From NCBI GenBank assembly GCA_910583555.1, contig CAJTXO010000007.1, positions 62,001 through 126,000 of the forward strand: DNA of 64,000 bases. The letters run 5' to 3'. The position numbers and the translations under genes are program-made. Of the stretch, positions 31,167 through 39,244 are shown piece after piece. Under the pieces are notes generated by a model, which did no database searches, was not told the origin of the DNA, and saw only the letters and a list, made by a program, of their open reading frames with translations. How positions within the stretch are numbered: the stretch's first letter is position 1; each line of letters starts with the position of its first letter. Source of the DNA: an uncultured Eubacterium sp. GTDB taxonomy: Bacteria; Bacillota; Clostridia; Lachnospirales; Lachnospiraceae.

Positions 31167-31871
31167 ATGGGAGCAAATATTTATACTGTTTTCAACGAAA
31201 CGGAGGAACCGCTCGGTATTTACAGCGCTGAAGGAACAGAGAAGCGGAGCGGTTCTTTTTTGCAACAATGGTTTCATCGCCGGCCGCAGACGGCGCTGGC
31301 TGTCATCTGCCGGGGAACGGGAGCGCGGCGGGATGAAAGAGCTGTGCGGGCGTCCATGGGAGAGGTAATTCGGCTTTTAACGGCATTTGAGCAGTGGTTT
31401 GGCAGGGAATTTCCGAGAAATATGCACCCGTTTTCCGCAGATGTCGTGAAGCGCTATTGGCAGAGTATGATTGGGCAGGTGTTGGAAACGGGACGGCCGC
31501 CAATAGATGTGGCAGTCCTTCTCGTACATGCGGGTCAGTATGTGTTCTGCAGTCGGGGATCGTTCTCCGTTTATGAAGTTACTGCTTCCGGTCAAAGATG
31601 CTGCCGGTGGTTTACCGGAATGGAGCGGAGGCAGCTCGATGAAGAACTGGGGATCGCGCAGGGGGAGATGTCGGAACTGCAGTTCCGACACCGGAAAATA
31701 GAAGAAAAAACGGTATTTATTTTATCTCTGAAGGAGATTTTTTGGCAAAAAGGTGTGTGTGCTGGGAAATGGAGCTTTTCGGAAAGCCGATTTCGGAAAG
31801 CGGTGGAAAGAATGGAAGAATGCACATGCTGTGTGGCAGTGGCGGCGGATGTCGCCGACGGGAGTGTTTGA
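31167..31871 (+). CDS. Degenerate PP2C-like protein, partner of the kinase
   Basis: The 234-residue protein is not clearly recognisable. Two stretches resemble PP2C phosphatase strands: VAVLLVHAGQYVFCSRGSFSVYEV (about residues 115-138) resembles the 'vanvGDSraY' strand, and TVFILSLKEIFW resembles the end strand. The metal-binding Asp residues (DGxG and GD) are absent, so catalysis is unlikely. It ends 17 bases before the kinase ATG, which makes a kinase/pseudo-phosphatase pair plausible. GAATAGGGAGGGAGTC precedes the ATG. The relation to PP2C is inference. Confidence 0.5.
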   Translation: MGANIYTVFNETEEPLGIYSAEGTEKRSGSFLQQWFHRRPQTALAVICRGTGARRDERAVRASMGEVIRLLTAFEQWFGREFPRNMHPFSADVVKRYWQSMIGQVLETGRPPIDVAVLLVHAGQYVFCSRGSFSVYEVTASGQRCCRWFTGMERRQLDEELGIAQGEMSELQFRHRKIEEKTVFILSLKEIFWQKGVCAGKWSFSESRFRKAVERMEECTCCVAVAADVADGSV

Positions 31872-31887
31872 TGAAGGGGATGGGAAG

Positions 31888-32715
31888 ATGGCAGAGTATA
31901 TTTTGCTCCGCGAACTGGGAAATGGGGCGACGTCTCATGTATTTCTTGCTGCTGACAGGCAGGATGGAAAAAAGTATGCCGTAAAATGTTTTGGAAATCG
32001 CCAGGATTTTGAGATGGCGAGGCAGGAGATGTCGGTTGCGGGTAAATTACGGCATCCGGGTATCCCGGTTTTTCGGGAGGCAGAGGAAAAAAAGAACGGC
32101 GGCCGGATCATCATGGAATACGTGCCGGGAATGACGTGGAAGGATCATTTGCGAAAAAACGGTGTGCTCGCAGAGGCACAGGCGGTGGCGTGGGGCATGG
32201 AACTGTGCGATATCCTTTCGTATATGCACCGTCGGGATCCATCGGTGATCTATCGGGATTTAAAGCCGGCCAACCTTATGATCACGCCGGCCGGGCATGT
32301 AAAATTGATTGATTTCGGGGCATTAGTGACCGGAGCGGATGGCGCAGCGGTTGCGGCGGAGCCGATCGGTACAAAGGGATTTGCCGCGCCGGAACAGTTT
32401 GTGAGAAATGGACGGGTGGATACGAGAACCGATGTATATGGATTTGGCGCCACGATGTTACAGATGATGACAGGGCAGCATCCAGCGCAGGGGCATAAAA
32501 AACAATTGGGCGGGAAACGGGGAAGGGGCAGGCTCTCGGAAAAAATGCGGGCGATCTTAGGAAAATGTATGCAGCCGGAACCAGACCGGCGTTACCGGTT
32601 TTGTGAGGAAATAAAAAGAGATCTGGAGAGTCCCGGATCTCCCGGCGATTTTGCCGGAACATTCAGGATCACCAGATCAAACATGTGGTGTTCGCATGAC
32701 TTGTCGGTAAGTTAG
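31888..32715 (+). CDS. Eukaryotic-type Ser/Thr protein kinase
   Basis: This 275-residue protein has a kinase domain over nearly its full length: glycine-rich LGNGATSHVFLA (about 10-21), ATP-binding Lys33 in YAVKCF, catalytic YRDLKPANLM (122-131), IDFG (141-144) and the activation-segment end GTKGFAAPE (about 157-165). No transmembrane segment or PASTA domain is present, so it is a soluble kinase unlike PrkC/PknB. AAGGGGATGGGAAG precedes the ATG. The final 25 residues (DFAGTFRITRSNMW) run past the domain. It is next to a possible phosphatase-like partner. Confidence 0.85.
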   Translation: MAEYILLRELGNGATSHVFLAADRQDGKKYAVKCFGNRQDFEMARQEMSVAGKLRHPGIPVFREAEEKKNGGRIIMEYVPGMTWKDHLRKNGVLAEAQAVAWGMELCDILSYMHRRDPSVIYRDLKPANLMITPAGHVKLIDFGALVTGADGAAVAAEPIGTKGFAAPEQFVRNGRVDTRTDVYGFGATMLQMMTGQHPAQGHKKQLGGKRGRGRLSEKMRAILGKCMQPEPDRRYRFCEEIKRDLESPGSPGDFAGTFRITRSNMWCSHDLSVS

Positions 32716-32732
32716 CAAGTACTATCCTGCTG

Positions 32733-32924
32733 CTAATTTCCTTTGCTGCTGAGAGGATTGGACTCATGTTCCCAAAAGAGGTTATTGTCTGGAGACGGCA
32801 GGTCTTCTTCATTGTAACGGGAATTTTGGCGGATTTGATCGGCTCTTTTTCCGGAAACACCGTCCAGAGTATTTTTATTTTGCGCCCGATCCATTGGCTG
32901 CTGTGTTTGTGATTTTTCGTTCAT
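32733..32924 (-). CDS. Small hydrophilic protein (63 aa)
   Basis: The frame on the minus strand opens MNEKSQTQQPMDRAQNKN and ends with YNEEDLPSPDNNLFWEHESN. AAAGGAG lies 9 bases before the ATG (CAT at 32922-32924). The protein is rich in Gln, Asn and Asp with no membrane or cysteine features and is likely soluble. It is convergent with the kinase gene, ending 17 bases past its stop. Longer in-frame starts further right lack a binding site. I cannot name a family. The gene lies in a region where both strands are used. Confidence 0.6.
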   Translation of the reverse strand: MNEKSQTQQPMDRAQNKNTLDGVSGKRADQIRQNSRYNEEDLPSPDNNLFWEHESNPLSSKGN

Positions 32925-32962
32925 AGGGAGAACTCCTTTCGTTTGCTGATATTGATAGTTAT

Positions 32963-32977
32963 TTCCCGAAACGGGAA
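32963..32977. promoter_or_regulatory. Candidate operator between divergent genes
   Basis: The inverted repeat TTCCCG-AAA-CGGGAA lies between the divergent minus-strand gene (starting 32924) and the HAD phosphatase gene (starting 33043). It could control either. Function unverified. Confidence 0.35.
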
Positions 32978-33042
32978 CGAATATGCGCGGATGGAAAAAA
33001 TCAGAGGTGATGGAAAAATTTGCGCGGAAATGGAGAGAGATC

Positions 33043-33693
33043 ATGGATAAAAAGGATACGGTTATATTTGATCTGGATGGCACGCTTTTGAATACGTTGG
33101 AAGACTTAAGGGATAGCGTGAACGTCGTGATGCAAAAATACGGGTACCCAGTCCACAGTTTGGAAGAGATCCGTACATTTGTCGGGAATGGAATCGGGAA
33201 ACTGATGGAGCGGTCGGTGCCGGGAGGACGGGATAATCCTGATCTTGAACAGGCGCTTTCTGATTTTAAGCGCTACTATACCGGACACTGCCGCATTAAG
33301 ACAAAACCGTACGACGGGGCGGTGGAGCTTATGAGGGTGCTGTCTGATCACGGATTCAAGCTGGCTATTGTTTCGAATAAAAATGATGCGGCAGTAAAGG
33401 AATTAAATGACATTTACTTTGGCGCTTATACAAAAGCAGCGCTGGGAGACCAGGAAGGCCGGGCGCGGAAACCGGCTCCCGATGCGGTTTTTGCCGCGCT
33501 GGAACAATTGGGCAGCAGTAAAGGGCAGGCTGTCTATATCGGGGATTCAGAAGTCGATCATGAGACGGCTGTAAACAGCGGACTGGACTGTATACTCGTC
33601 AGCTGGGGATTTCGGGACCGAGAGGTGCTGGAGCGTTTTGAGGGGGCGGTCGTCGTGGATACGTGCGAGGAAATACAGAAACTGCTTTTATGA
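33043..33693 (+). CDS. HAD-family phosphatase, phosphoglycolate phosphatase-like
   Basis: The 216-residue protein is a haloacid dehalogenase-type phosphatase: motif I DLDGTLLN (residues 10-17, with both nucleophile and acid Asp), motif II IVSNKN (about 108-113), motif III Lys in ARKPAPD (about 141-147) and motif IV GDSEVDHETA (about 167-176). This set matches Gph-like enzymes that remove phosphate from small metabolites, probably phosphoglycolate or a sugar phosphate. TGGAGAGAGATC precedes ATG 33043. The gene lies 53 bases before a radical SAM gene with which it may form an operon. Confidence 0.85.
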   Translation: MDKKDTVIFDLDGTLLNTLEDLRDSVNVVMQKYGYPVHSLEEIRTFVGNGIGKLMERSVPGGRDNPDLEQALSDFKRYYTGHCRIKTKPYDGAVELMRVLSDHGFKLAIVSNKNDAAVKELNDIYFGAYTKAALGDQEGRARKPAPDAVFAALEQLGSSKGQAVYIGDSEVDHETAVNSGLDCILVSWGFRDREVLERFEGAVVVDTCEEIQKLLL

Positions 33694-33746
33694 GGGACGC
33701 GATCTGGCTGCGTCACCCTGTAGACATTCTGGAATGGAGGATAAGC

Positions 33747-34505
33747 ATGAACCAATATGTAAGGAATTTGAATCGTTTAGAGTTTGTACTCACATGGGCG
33801 TGTACCGGGAAATGTAAACATTGTTCGGAAGGGGAACATGATGTGAGTGGCAGTTGTCTGGATGAAAAAGCAGCGGTCAGGGTGATCCGTGAGGTGGCGG
33901 ATGCGTTTCAGATCAAATCTCTGATGACGTTTGGAGGAGAGCCGCTTCTGCAGTGGAAGACGGTGTGCAGCATTCACGCAGCAGCGAGGGAAGCGAACAT
34001 CCCCAGCCGGGAGATCATCACAAACGGGTATTTTACGAAAGATATGGAAAAGATGCGCGCGGCTGTGCATGAACTGGGGCAGTGTGGTATCAGCGGTATG
34101 TTATTGTCAGCAGATGCGTTCCATCAGGAAACGATACCGATCGAGGCTGTTTTGCAGTTTGCGGAAGCAGTGCTGGCAGAGGGGATCCGTGTAAAAATGA
34201 ATCCGGCCTGGCTGGTCAGTGCGGAGGCGGACAATCCGTATAACAGGGAGACGAGAAAGATCCTGCGGCAATTTGAGCAGATAGGGATCGGCATGGCTGA
34301 CGGGAATGTCATATTTCCAGACGGAAACGCGAAGATTTATCTAAAAGAATATTTTGAAACGGGCCAGGAGCCGGAAAATCCATATAAGGAAGACCCTGCC
34401 GACGTTCGGGCAATCTGCATCGGGCCGGACGGAGATGTGGATGTGCTGGGAGGAAGTATATATGAAAAGGATATATTGGAACTTTTGTCCGAGTACAGTT
34501 TGTAA
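33747..34505 (+). CDS. Radical SAM protein
   Basis: The 252-residue protein has the radical SAM cluster motif C19-x3-C23-x2-C26 in TWACTGKCKHCSEG, GGEPLL (about 77-82) as the SAM-binding GGEP strand and a later Gly-rich strand. No additional Fe-S (SPASM) cysteine cluster is visible; a single CIGPDG motif near residue 228 is all. The substrate is not evident. TGGAGGATAAGC precedes the ATG. It is behind the HAD gene and may use the same promoter. Confidence 0.85.
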   Translation: MNQYVRNLNRLEFVLTWACTGKCKHCSEGEHDVSGSCLDEKAAVRVIREVADAFQIKSLMTFGGEPLLQWKTVCSIHAAAREANIPSREIITNGYFTKDMEKMRAAVHELGQCGISGMLLSADAFHQETIPIEAVLQFAEAVLAEGIRVKMNPAWLVSAEADNPYNRETRKILRQFEQIGIGMADGNVIFPDGNAKIYLKEYFETGQEPENPYKEDPADVRAICIGPDGDVDVLGGSIYEKDILELLSEYSL

Positions 34506-34580
34506 GAAACAGACAGGCGTTTTTGGGTGCGCCTGCCTGTAATGAAAGGTTGCCTGGAGAACTGTGTCTCTCAGCTGATT

Positions 34581-35564
34581 TTAGTATCTTGTATAGACTT
34601 TAAATCCACTGGACGCCAAGGAGGCCGATGTGATCTTCCGATCCCAGTGAACGGATGAGTTATAATTTCCTTCTACAACTGTAACAAATCCGTTTTCTTT
34701 TGTTAAGACGACCACCGAGTGTGAATTCCCGATTCGGATATGATCCCCCACCCGGATTTTATCGAAAGAGGAATGTGTCTGAAACGGCTGGCTGGTGCCA
34801 AAGACCGTATCGCTCAATTTGGCGGCAAACCCGTAACAGCCGTAACCATTACCAAATCGCGGTGAATGATAGTAATAGCTGTTTGTCAGCGGCATGCCTT
34901 CCGGGTATGTGTCCCGCAGGGAATTTAGCACTGCGTAGGCACTTTTCTCTGTAACGGTGACTCCGGGAGTTTCTTCCGGAGCTGGGGTGATGACCGGCTT
35001 TGCTGACACGACTGGTTTTGCTGACACAGTCGGCTTGTTCAAGGACCCCGGTTCTTTTGTGGGAACCGGAGCTGGGGTGATAACGGGCTTTGCTGACACG
35101 ACTGGCTTTGCTGACACAGTCGGCTTGTTCAAGGATCCCGGTTTTTTTGTGGGAACCGGAGCTGGAGTGACGGCTGGTTTTACGGATGTGGCTGGCTTGT
35201 TTGCGGAACCCGGATTTTCGGTTGGGGTGGGATATGATGGTTTCTTCCGGTACTTTTTGACTGTTATCCGGCAGGTCCATTTTTTCTTTGCGGATTTGCC
35301 GGTGATTTTTGCCGTTCCTGCTTTTTTTGCTCGGACCAGTCCCTTTTTATTAACAGCTGCCACTTTCTTATTTGAGGATTTCCAGGTGATCGTTCCGGGG
35401 CGGCCGCTGATTTTCAAGCGGCATGTTTTTCCTACATAAATAACGGCTCTTTTTCGATTTATTTTTTTGGCCGCAGCACTTGTTACCTCTGTCTGCGACA
35501 GGGATGCTGCCAATGAAAACGTCAGTACACTGGCAGTAATAGTGCGTGTGATCTTTTTGTTCAT
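34581..35564 (-). CDS. Secreted BIG2/cysteine-peptidase-like surface protein
   Basis: The 327-residue protein begins with a signal peptide (residues 1-30, TRTITASVLTFSLAASLS then an AAA cleavage area). A bacterial Ig-like BIG2 domain follows (about 35-105: VIYVGKTCRLKISGRPGTITW then AAVNKKGLVRAKKAGTAKITG). The Pro/Lys/Thr linker has a tandem 30-residue repeat (see 34981-35160). The C-terminal domain (about 210-327) contains a GCYGFAAKLSD motif with Cys, then HSVVVL with His and VVEGNYN, as in CHAP/NlpC-like amidases. AGAAAGGACG sits 7 bases before ATG 35564. It is secreted and likely wall-attached. It is isolated and on the opposite strand. Confidence 0.75.
   Translation of the reverse strand: MNKKITRTITASVLTFSLAASLSQTEVTSAAAKKINRKRAVIYVGKTCRLKISGRPGTITWKSSNKKVAAVNKKGLVRAKKAGTAKITGKSAKKKWTCRITVKKYRKKPSYPTPTENPGSANKPATSVKPAVTPAPVPTKKPGSLNKPTVSAKPVVSAKPVITPAPVPTKEPGSLNKPTVSAKPVVSAKPVITPAPEETPGVTVTEKSAYAVLNSLRDTYPEGMPLTNSYYYHSPRFGNGYGCYGFAAKLSDTVFGTSQPFQTHSSFDKIRVGDHIRIGNSHSVVVLTKENGFVTVVEGNYNSSVHWDRKITSASLASSGFKVYTRY
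34981..35160. repeat. 90-bp tandem repeat in the surface protein linker
   Basis: Two near-identical 90-bp units (34981-35070 and 35071-35160) encode a 30-residue Pro/Lys/Thr linker, with a third diverged unit following (from 35161). They differ at a few positions and are in frame. Unit number probably varies between strains. Confidence 0.9.
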
Positions 35565-35809
35565 TGTCATCGTCCTTTCTTTTTTACGTTTTGATCATGA
35601 ATAGTATCACGACTCTGCCATCATATCATAAATTATAACGAAAATGTTACAAAAATATGAATTGCATGAAATTACCAGCGCAGATAGAATGCCTGATCGA
35701 AAAATACTTGAACGAAAAACAGCATTTGGATTGCGTTCTCATGGCGGATATGGTATGCTGATAGCAGTTGGCTGTCAGTGTGTAATATACTTCTGCATAG
35801 GAGAGAGAG

Positions 35810-36547
35810 ATGAAACAACGATTGATGGATTTGGCCAATCGATGCTATCAGAATGGGCATTATACGTTTTCGCATTTTTTGTCGGCGTCGGAAATGGACG
35901 AGTTTTTTCAGATGAAAAAAGAATTGGCGTTTGTGCCTTATACGGCATTTGGCGGGAGTGAAGCGGCGGAGCGGCAGGTTCTGCGGTTTGGGAGTGAAGA
36001 GATGTTTGGATATGAGGAGGCGTTTCCGGTTTGCTGCATTTCGTGCCGGCCGGTCATGCCGAAATTCGCCGAGGACCTCAGCCACCGGGACGTTCTGGGG
36101 GCATTGATGAATCTGGGGATTGAGCGGGATGTGATCGGTGATATATTCGTGAGGGATAAGGAATGTTATTTCTTCTGTCTGGACAATATGAAACAATATA
36201 TTTGTCAAAATTTAAGAAAGATTCGTCATACAAATGTAGTATGCGAGGAGGCGGACAGACTGCCCGAGGCGTTTTCGCCGGTCAGGAAACGGGAGGAGCA
36301 TATCGTTTCGTCCGAGCGGTGTGATGCCCTGCTTTCTAAAGTGTATCATCTTTCGCGGGGCAAATGCATTCCGCTCTTTCAGGAAAAAAAGGTATTTGTG
36401 AATGGCAGGCAGTATGAAAATAACAGCGGCGTCATCAGAGAGGGTGATATAGTCAGCGTGCGCGGATTTGGAAAATTTGTATATCTGGGAGTTGTGCGCG
36501 AAACGAAAAAAGGAAGGGTCACTGTGGCGATAGAAAAATATGTATGA
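35810..36547 (+). CDS. ylmH: YlmH-type S4 RNA-binding protein
   Basis: The 245-residue protein has the YlmH pattern: RLMDLANRCYQNGHYTFSHFLSASE (quoted as YTFSHFLSASE, residues 18-28), a central region ending with RDVLGALMNLGIERDVIGDI, and a C-terminal S4 domain (about 175-245, SKVYHLSRGKCIPLFQEKKVFVNG, then GDIVSVRGFGKF). YlmH helps cell division and ribosome quality control through binding peptidyl-tRNA-containing 50S subunits in Bacillota. The ATG follows GGAGAGAG. It lies directly before the C39-like gene by 12 bases. Confidence 0.9.
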   Translation: MKQRLMDLANRCYQNGHYTFSHFLSASEMDEFFQMKKELAFVPYTAFGGSEAAERQVLRFGSEEMFGYEEAFPVCCISCRPVMPKFAEDLSHRDVLGALMNLGIERDVIGDIFVRDKECYFFCLDNMKQYICQNLRKIRHTNVVCEEADRLPEAFSPVRKREEHIVSSERCDALLSKVYHLSRGKCIPLFQEKKVFVNGRQYENNSGVIREGDIVSVRGFGKFVYLGVVRETKKGRVTVAIEKYV

Positions 36548-36559
36548 GGATTGATGTGG

Positions 36560-37384
36560 ATGAATAGACGAAAAGGAATTCTTCTTTTTATGGCGGCGGC
36601 GATCGCGCTGCTTTTGATCTTTGGAAAAAATGAAAAGCCCGGCGGAGAGAAAGACCCGGCTGCCGTGGCGGGGCCGGAGTGGCATGGCGAGATTCCGGTC
36701 GTATCGGAAGAGGCAGTACAGGCGGAGCCGGAGCCGACTCAGAACCCGGAAGAGGCCGTCTATTCCTTTCTGCAGGGGCCGAAATCATGGAAAGAGGGAC
36801 GTGAGTGGTCTGGGAAATGGGGAAAAGAATACTACGACGGCGGTTCGTTTGGCGCGTTTGGCTGCGGGTTTTGCTGCATGGCTAATATGTATTCTACATT
36901 GACAGAATATAAGTGCACTCCGGTCGATATGTACACATGGACGAAAAAGAATACGTCATACGGAGGAGGAGGGGCGGTTGCCTGGCCGTTCATGCGAAAG
37001 ATCATGTCGGATATTGGTTTTACCGTAAAATTAGGGGAAAAGCCGCCGACGTATAAGGAATTCCGGGCCGAGATCGAACAGGCGCAGTCGATGCTCGTTC
37101 TCATCTCAAGTTACAACGATGATAGTTACTGGCAGGATACGCCGGGGCATTATGTGACGCTGTTTTTATATGATCGTGAAACAGAAAAGGCGTTTCTCAC
37201 GGATTCAGGCGACCCTGAGCACAACCGCAGCTGGATTTCACTGAAGCTGATCTATAAGGCGCTCAAGACGAGCAGTGATTTTCAGTATATGTCGGTTCTT
37301 TCATATGAAAAAGAAAAAGATACGTGGAAACATAAGTCAGTAAAAGGAACCTGGGTCAGGCCGCAGGTACTGGCGCAGGCTTAG
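36560..37384 (+). CDS. C39-like cysteine peptidase-type membrane/secreted protein
   Basis: The protein (274 residues from ATG 36560, with 36554 as an alternative) has an N-terminal membrane segment (residues 6-21, LLFMAAAIALLLI), a Pro/Glu-rich spacer (about 40-65) and a papain-like C39/BtrA-type domain: FGCGFCCMANM (C102, C105), GHYVTLF with His (about 190) and TDSGDP with Asp. Such proteins are peptidase-like, exported domains in Clostridia; the substrate is unknown. It follows ylmH closely and precedes dtd. GAGGA precedes the start at 9 bases. Confidence 0.75.
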   Translation: MNRRKGILLFMAAAIALLLIFGKNEKPGGEKDPAAVAGPEWHGEIPVVSEEAVQAEPEPTQNPEEAVYSFLQGPKSWKEGREWSGKWGKEYYDGGSFGAFGCGFCCMANMYSTLTEYKCTPVDMYTWTKKNTSYGGGGAVAWPFMRKIMSDIGFTVKLGEKPPTYKEFRAEIEQAQSMLVLISSYNDDSYWQDTPGHYVTLFLYDRETEKAFLTDSGDPEHNRSWISLKLIYKALKTSSDFQYMSVLSYEKEKDTWKHKSVKGTWVRPQVLAQA

Positions 37385-37418
37385 GAATAAAGGTTTTAAA
37401 CAGAAAAGAGGATGGAAC

Positions 37419-37871
37419 ATGAGATTTATCATTCAGAGGGTACAGCACGCATCGGTAACGATTGAGGGAGAAGTGAAGGGAAAGATCGGAAAGGGTTTTT
37501 TAGTCCTTGTCGGAATCGGTTTGGATGACGACGAAAAAGTGGCAGATAAACTTGTGCAGAAACTCGTACAGATGCGTATCTTTGAAGATGAAAACGGGAA
37601 GACCAATCTGGCACTGAAAGATGTGGGAGGGGAGATGCTCCTCGTATCGCAGTTTACGCTGTACGCGGACTGCAGGAAGGGAAACCGTCCGTCCTTTACG
37701 AGGGCGGGGAAGCCGGATCAGGCGCAGAAATTATATGAATATATTATCCAGAAGTGCCGGCAGGAGATTCCAGTAGTGGAACAGGGGGAATTTGGAGCCG
37801 ATATGAAGGTGGAACTTTTGAATGACGGGCCGTTTACCGTTTTGCTTGATAGTGCGGAGATCATGGCATGA
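37419..37871 (+). CDS. dtd: D-aminoacyl-tRNA deacylase
   Basis: The 150-residue protein is full length. It begins MRFIIQRVQHASVTIEGEV and has the conserved Ser-Gln-Phe-Thr-Leu motif (LLVSQFTLYAD, residues 74-84) and the GxP-type cross-subunit segment (NRPSFTRAGKP, with PSFTRAG). It frees D-amino acids from mischarged tRNA. GAAAAGAGGATGGAAC precedes the ATG. It is 34 bases past the C39-like gene. Confidence 0.97.
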   Translation: MRFIIQRVQHASVTIEGEVKGKIGKGFLVLVGIGLDDDEKVADKLVQKLVQMRIFEDENGKTNLALKDVGGEMLLVSQFTLYADCRKGNRPSFTRAGKPDQAQKLYEYIIQKCRQEIPVVEQGEFGADMKVELLNDGPFTVLLDSAEIMA

Positions 37872-37893
37872 AACGGTATCTTTTTGTTTATGA

Positions 37894-38120
37894 TCAGATA
37901 TTCAGCGTATCAGCAAGCACAGAGAAGTTGATAAGCAGATCTTCAAAAATATTGACCTTTACCATGATATCAGGCTGATAGAAAGCGTTTGATGTATCTG
38001 TGAAGGACTGGCCAAATCATAGACAACGCTATCAAAAACTTCTACCCTCCTGCTCTCTGGTAAAGCCTCATATTGCTCCAGGGTGATCGTTTCTGGCTGT
38101 GGTTGTAATGCGCGTGTCAT
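37894..38120 (-). pseudogene. Uma2-family endonuclease relic
   Basis: On the minus strand a good ribosome binding site (GGAAAGGAAG) precedes MTRALQPQPETITLEQYEAL, with EALPESRRVEVF and VVYDLASPSQIHQ, the N-terminal signature of Uma2 (DUF820) proteins. The frame then breaks; a second frame encodes VKVNIFEDLLINF and stops at 37894-37896, resembling the C-terminus. About 100 middle residues are missing and a frameshift joins the parts. It is a clear pseudogene. Confidence 0.75.
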
Positions 38121-38212
38121 GGCTTCACTTCCTTTCCAGTGTTCTCTTATCAGTATAACAATATTTCGAAAAAATGCAATATAAAATATTTTATAAAGGA
38201 TGAATAATAAAA

Positions 38213-39115
38213 ATGAGCGAGAAGAAAAAATTCAGATGCTATATGATTACACTACTGGCGGCTATCTGTCTGTTCGTTGCCGGATGCAGCGGTGCGGATA
38301 TACTGTTAGATCAAGACGAAGGTTCCGCTGGAGCGGCCCCATCGGTCTCTTTGCAGCAGATTCCGTCCTATGCGGGGGAACCGTATGTGGTAGTCAATGA
38401 CAACCAGCCGGTATTTGATGAGGAGACCGGAGAGGATTCGTTTGAGACATATGCGGAGCTGGACGGTCTCGGGCGGTGCGGTGCGGCCTATGCCAAGATC
38501 GGGAAAGACCTGATGCCGACAGAGAAGCGGGGAAATATCAGTCCGGTTAAGCCGTCCGGATGGCAGACAGCGAAATATGACAACGTAGAGGGCAAATATT
38601 TGTACAACCGCTGTCATCTGATCGGGTTTCAGCTGTCCGGTGAAAATGCAAACGAACGGAATCTGATCACGGGAACACGCTATTTAAACGTGGAGGGAAT
38701 GCTTCCTTTTGAAAACCAGGTCGCGGAGTATGTCCGAACGACGGGAAACCATGTGCTTTACCGGGTGACGCCGGTGTATGAGGGGGACGATCTCGTCGCC
38801 CGCGGCGTGCAGATGGAAGCGAAGTCAGTCGAGGATGGCGGCACAGCGATCTGTTTTAATATTTTTGCCTTCAACAGCCAGCCGGGTATCACGATTGATT
38901 ATGCGACGGGAGAGAGCCATTTGACGAGGGAAGGCGAGGCGGACCAGAGAGCAGATGGGTCCCATTATGTGTTAAACACAAATACACGCAAATATCATCT
39001 GCCGTCTTGTTCCGGTGTGGGGGAAATGAAGGGGGAGAACAGGGAAGATTACACAGGCGCGAAATCAGAACTGGAAGCGGCAGGGTATGAACCGTGCGGC
39101 CGTTGCCAGCCATAA
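38213..39115 (+). CDS. Lipoprotein DNA/RNA non-specific endonuclease
   Basis: The 300-residue protein has a lipoprotein signal peptide with lipobox VAGC (C25). The DNA/RNA non-specific endonuclease domain (about 55-240) shows GRCGAAYAKIG and the catalytic NRCHLIGFQLSG with ENANERNLITGTRYLN (His and Asn of the beta-beta-alpha-metal site, with CH in place of GH). The C-terminal end (KYHLPSCSGV, GYEPCGRCQP) looks like the Ada-type or metal-binding tail seen in related proteins. It is surface anchored and probably degrades outside DNA for uptake or nutrition. Confidence 0.85.
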   Translation: MSEKKKFRCYMITLLAAICLFVAGCSGADILLDQDEGSAGAAPSVSLQQIPSYAGEPYVVVNDNQPVFDEETGEDSFETYAELDGLGRCGAAYAKIGKDLMPTEKRGNISPVKPSGWQTAKYDNVEGKYLYNRCHLIGFQLSGENANERNLITGTRYLNVEGMLPFENQVAEYVRTTGNHVLYRVTPVYEGDDLVARGVQMEAKSVEDGGTAICFNIFAFNSQPGITIDYATGESHLTREGEADQRADGSHYVLNTNTRKYHLPSCSGVGEMKGENREDYTGAKSELEAAGYEPCGRCQP

Positions 39116-39244
39116 GGGCAGAATCCAAAATCAGAGATTTATCTCGGAGTTTTAAAATGCGGTAGAATAAGGATAAAATAATAGGATTTGTACATAATAT
39201 AACGAAAAGAGAGGATGAAAAATTTGTAAACGGAGGCAGTTTGG

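Noticed and set aside
31742..31984. Alternative early starts and frames for the kinase
   Set aside because: The kinase fold starts with the glycine loop shortly after ATG 31888, which has a good binding site; upstream residues come from the previous gene's other frame.
34506..34560. Terminator after the radical SAM gene
   Set aside because: An AGGCG/CGCCT pairing exists, but the stem is short and no T-tract follows, so it was not listed.
35644..35961. A 105-codon frame overlapping the start of ylmH
   Set aside because: It lies in another frame of the ylmH promoter and coding region, has no binding site and no protein-like pattern.
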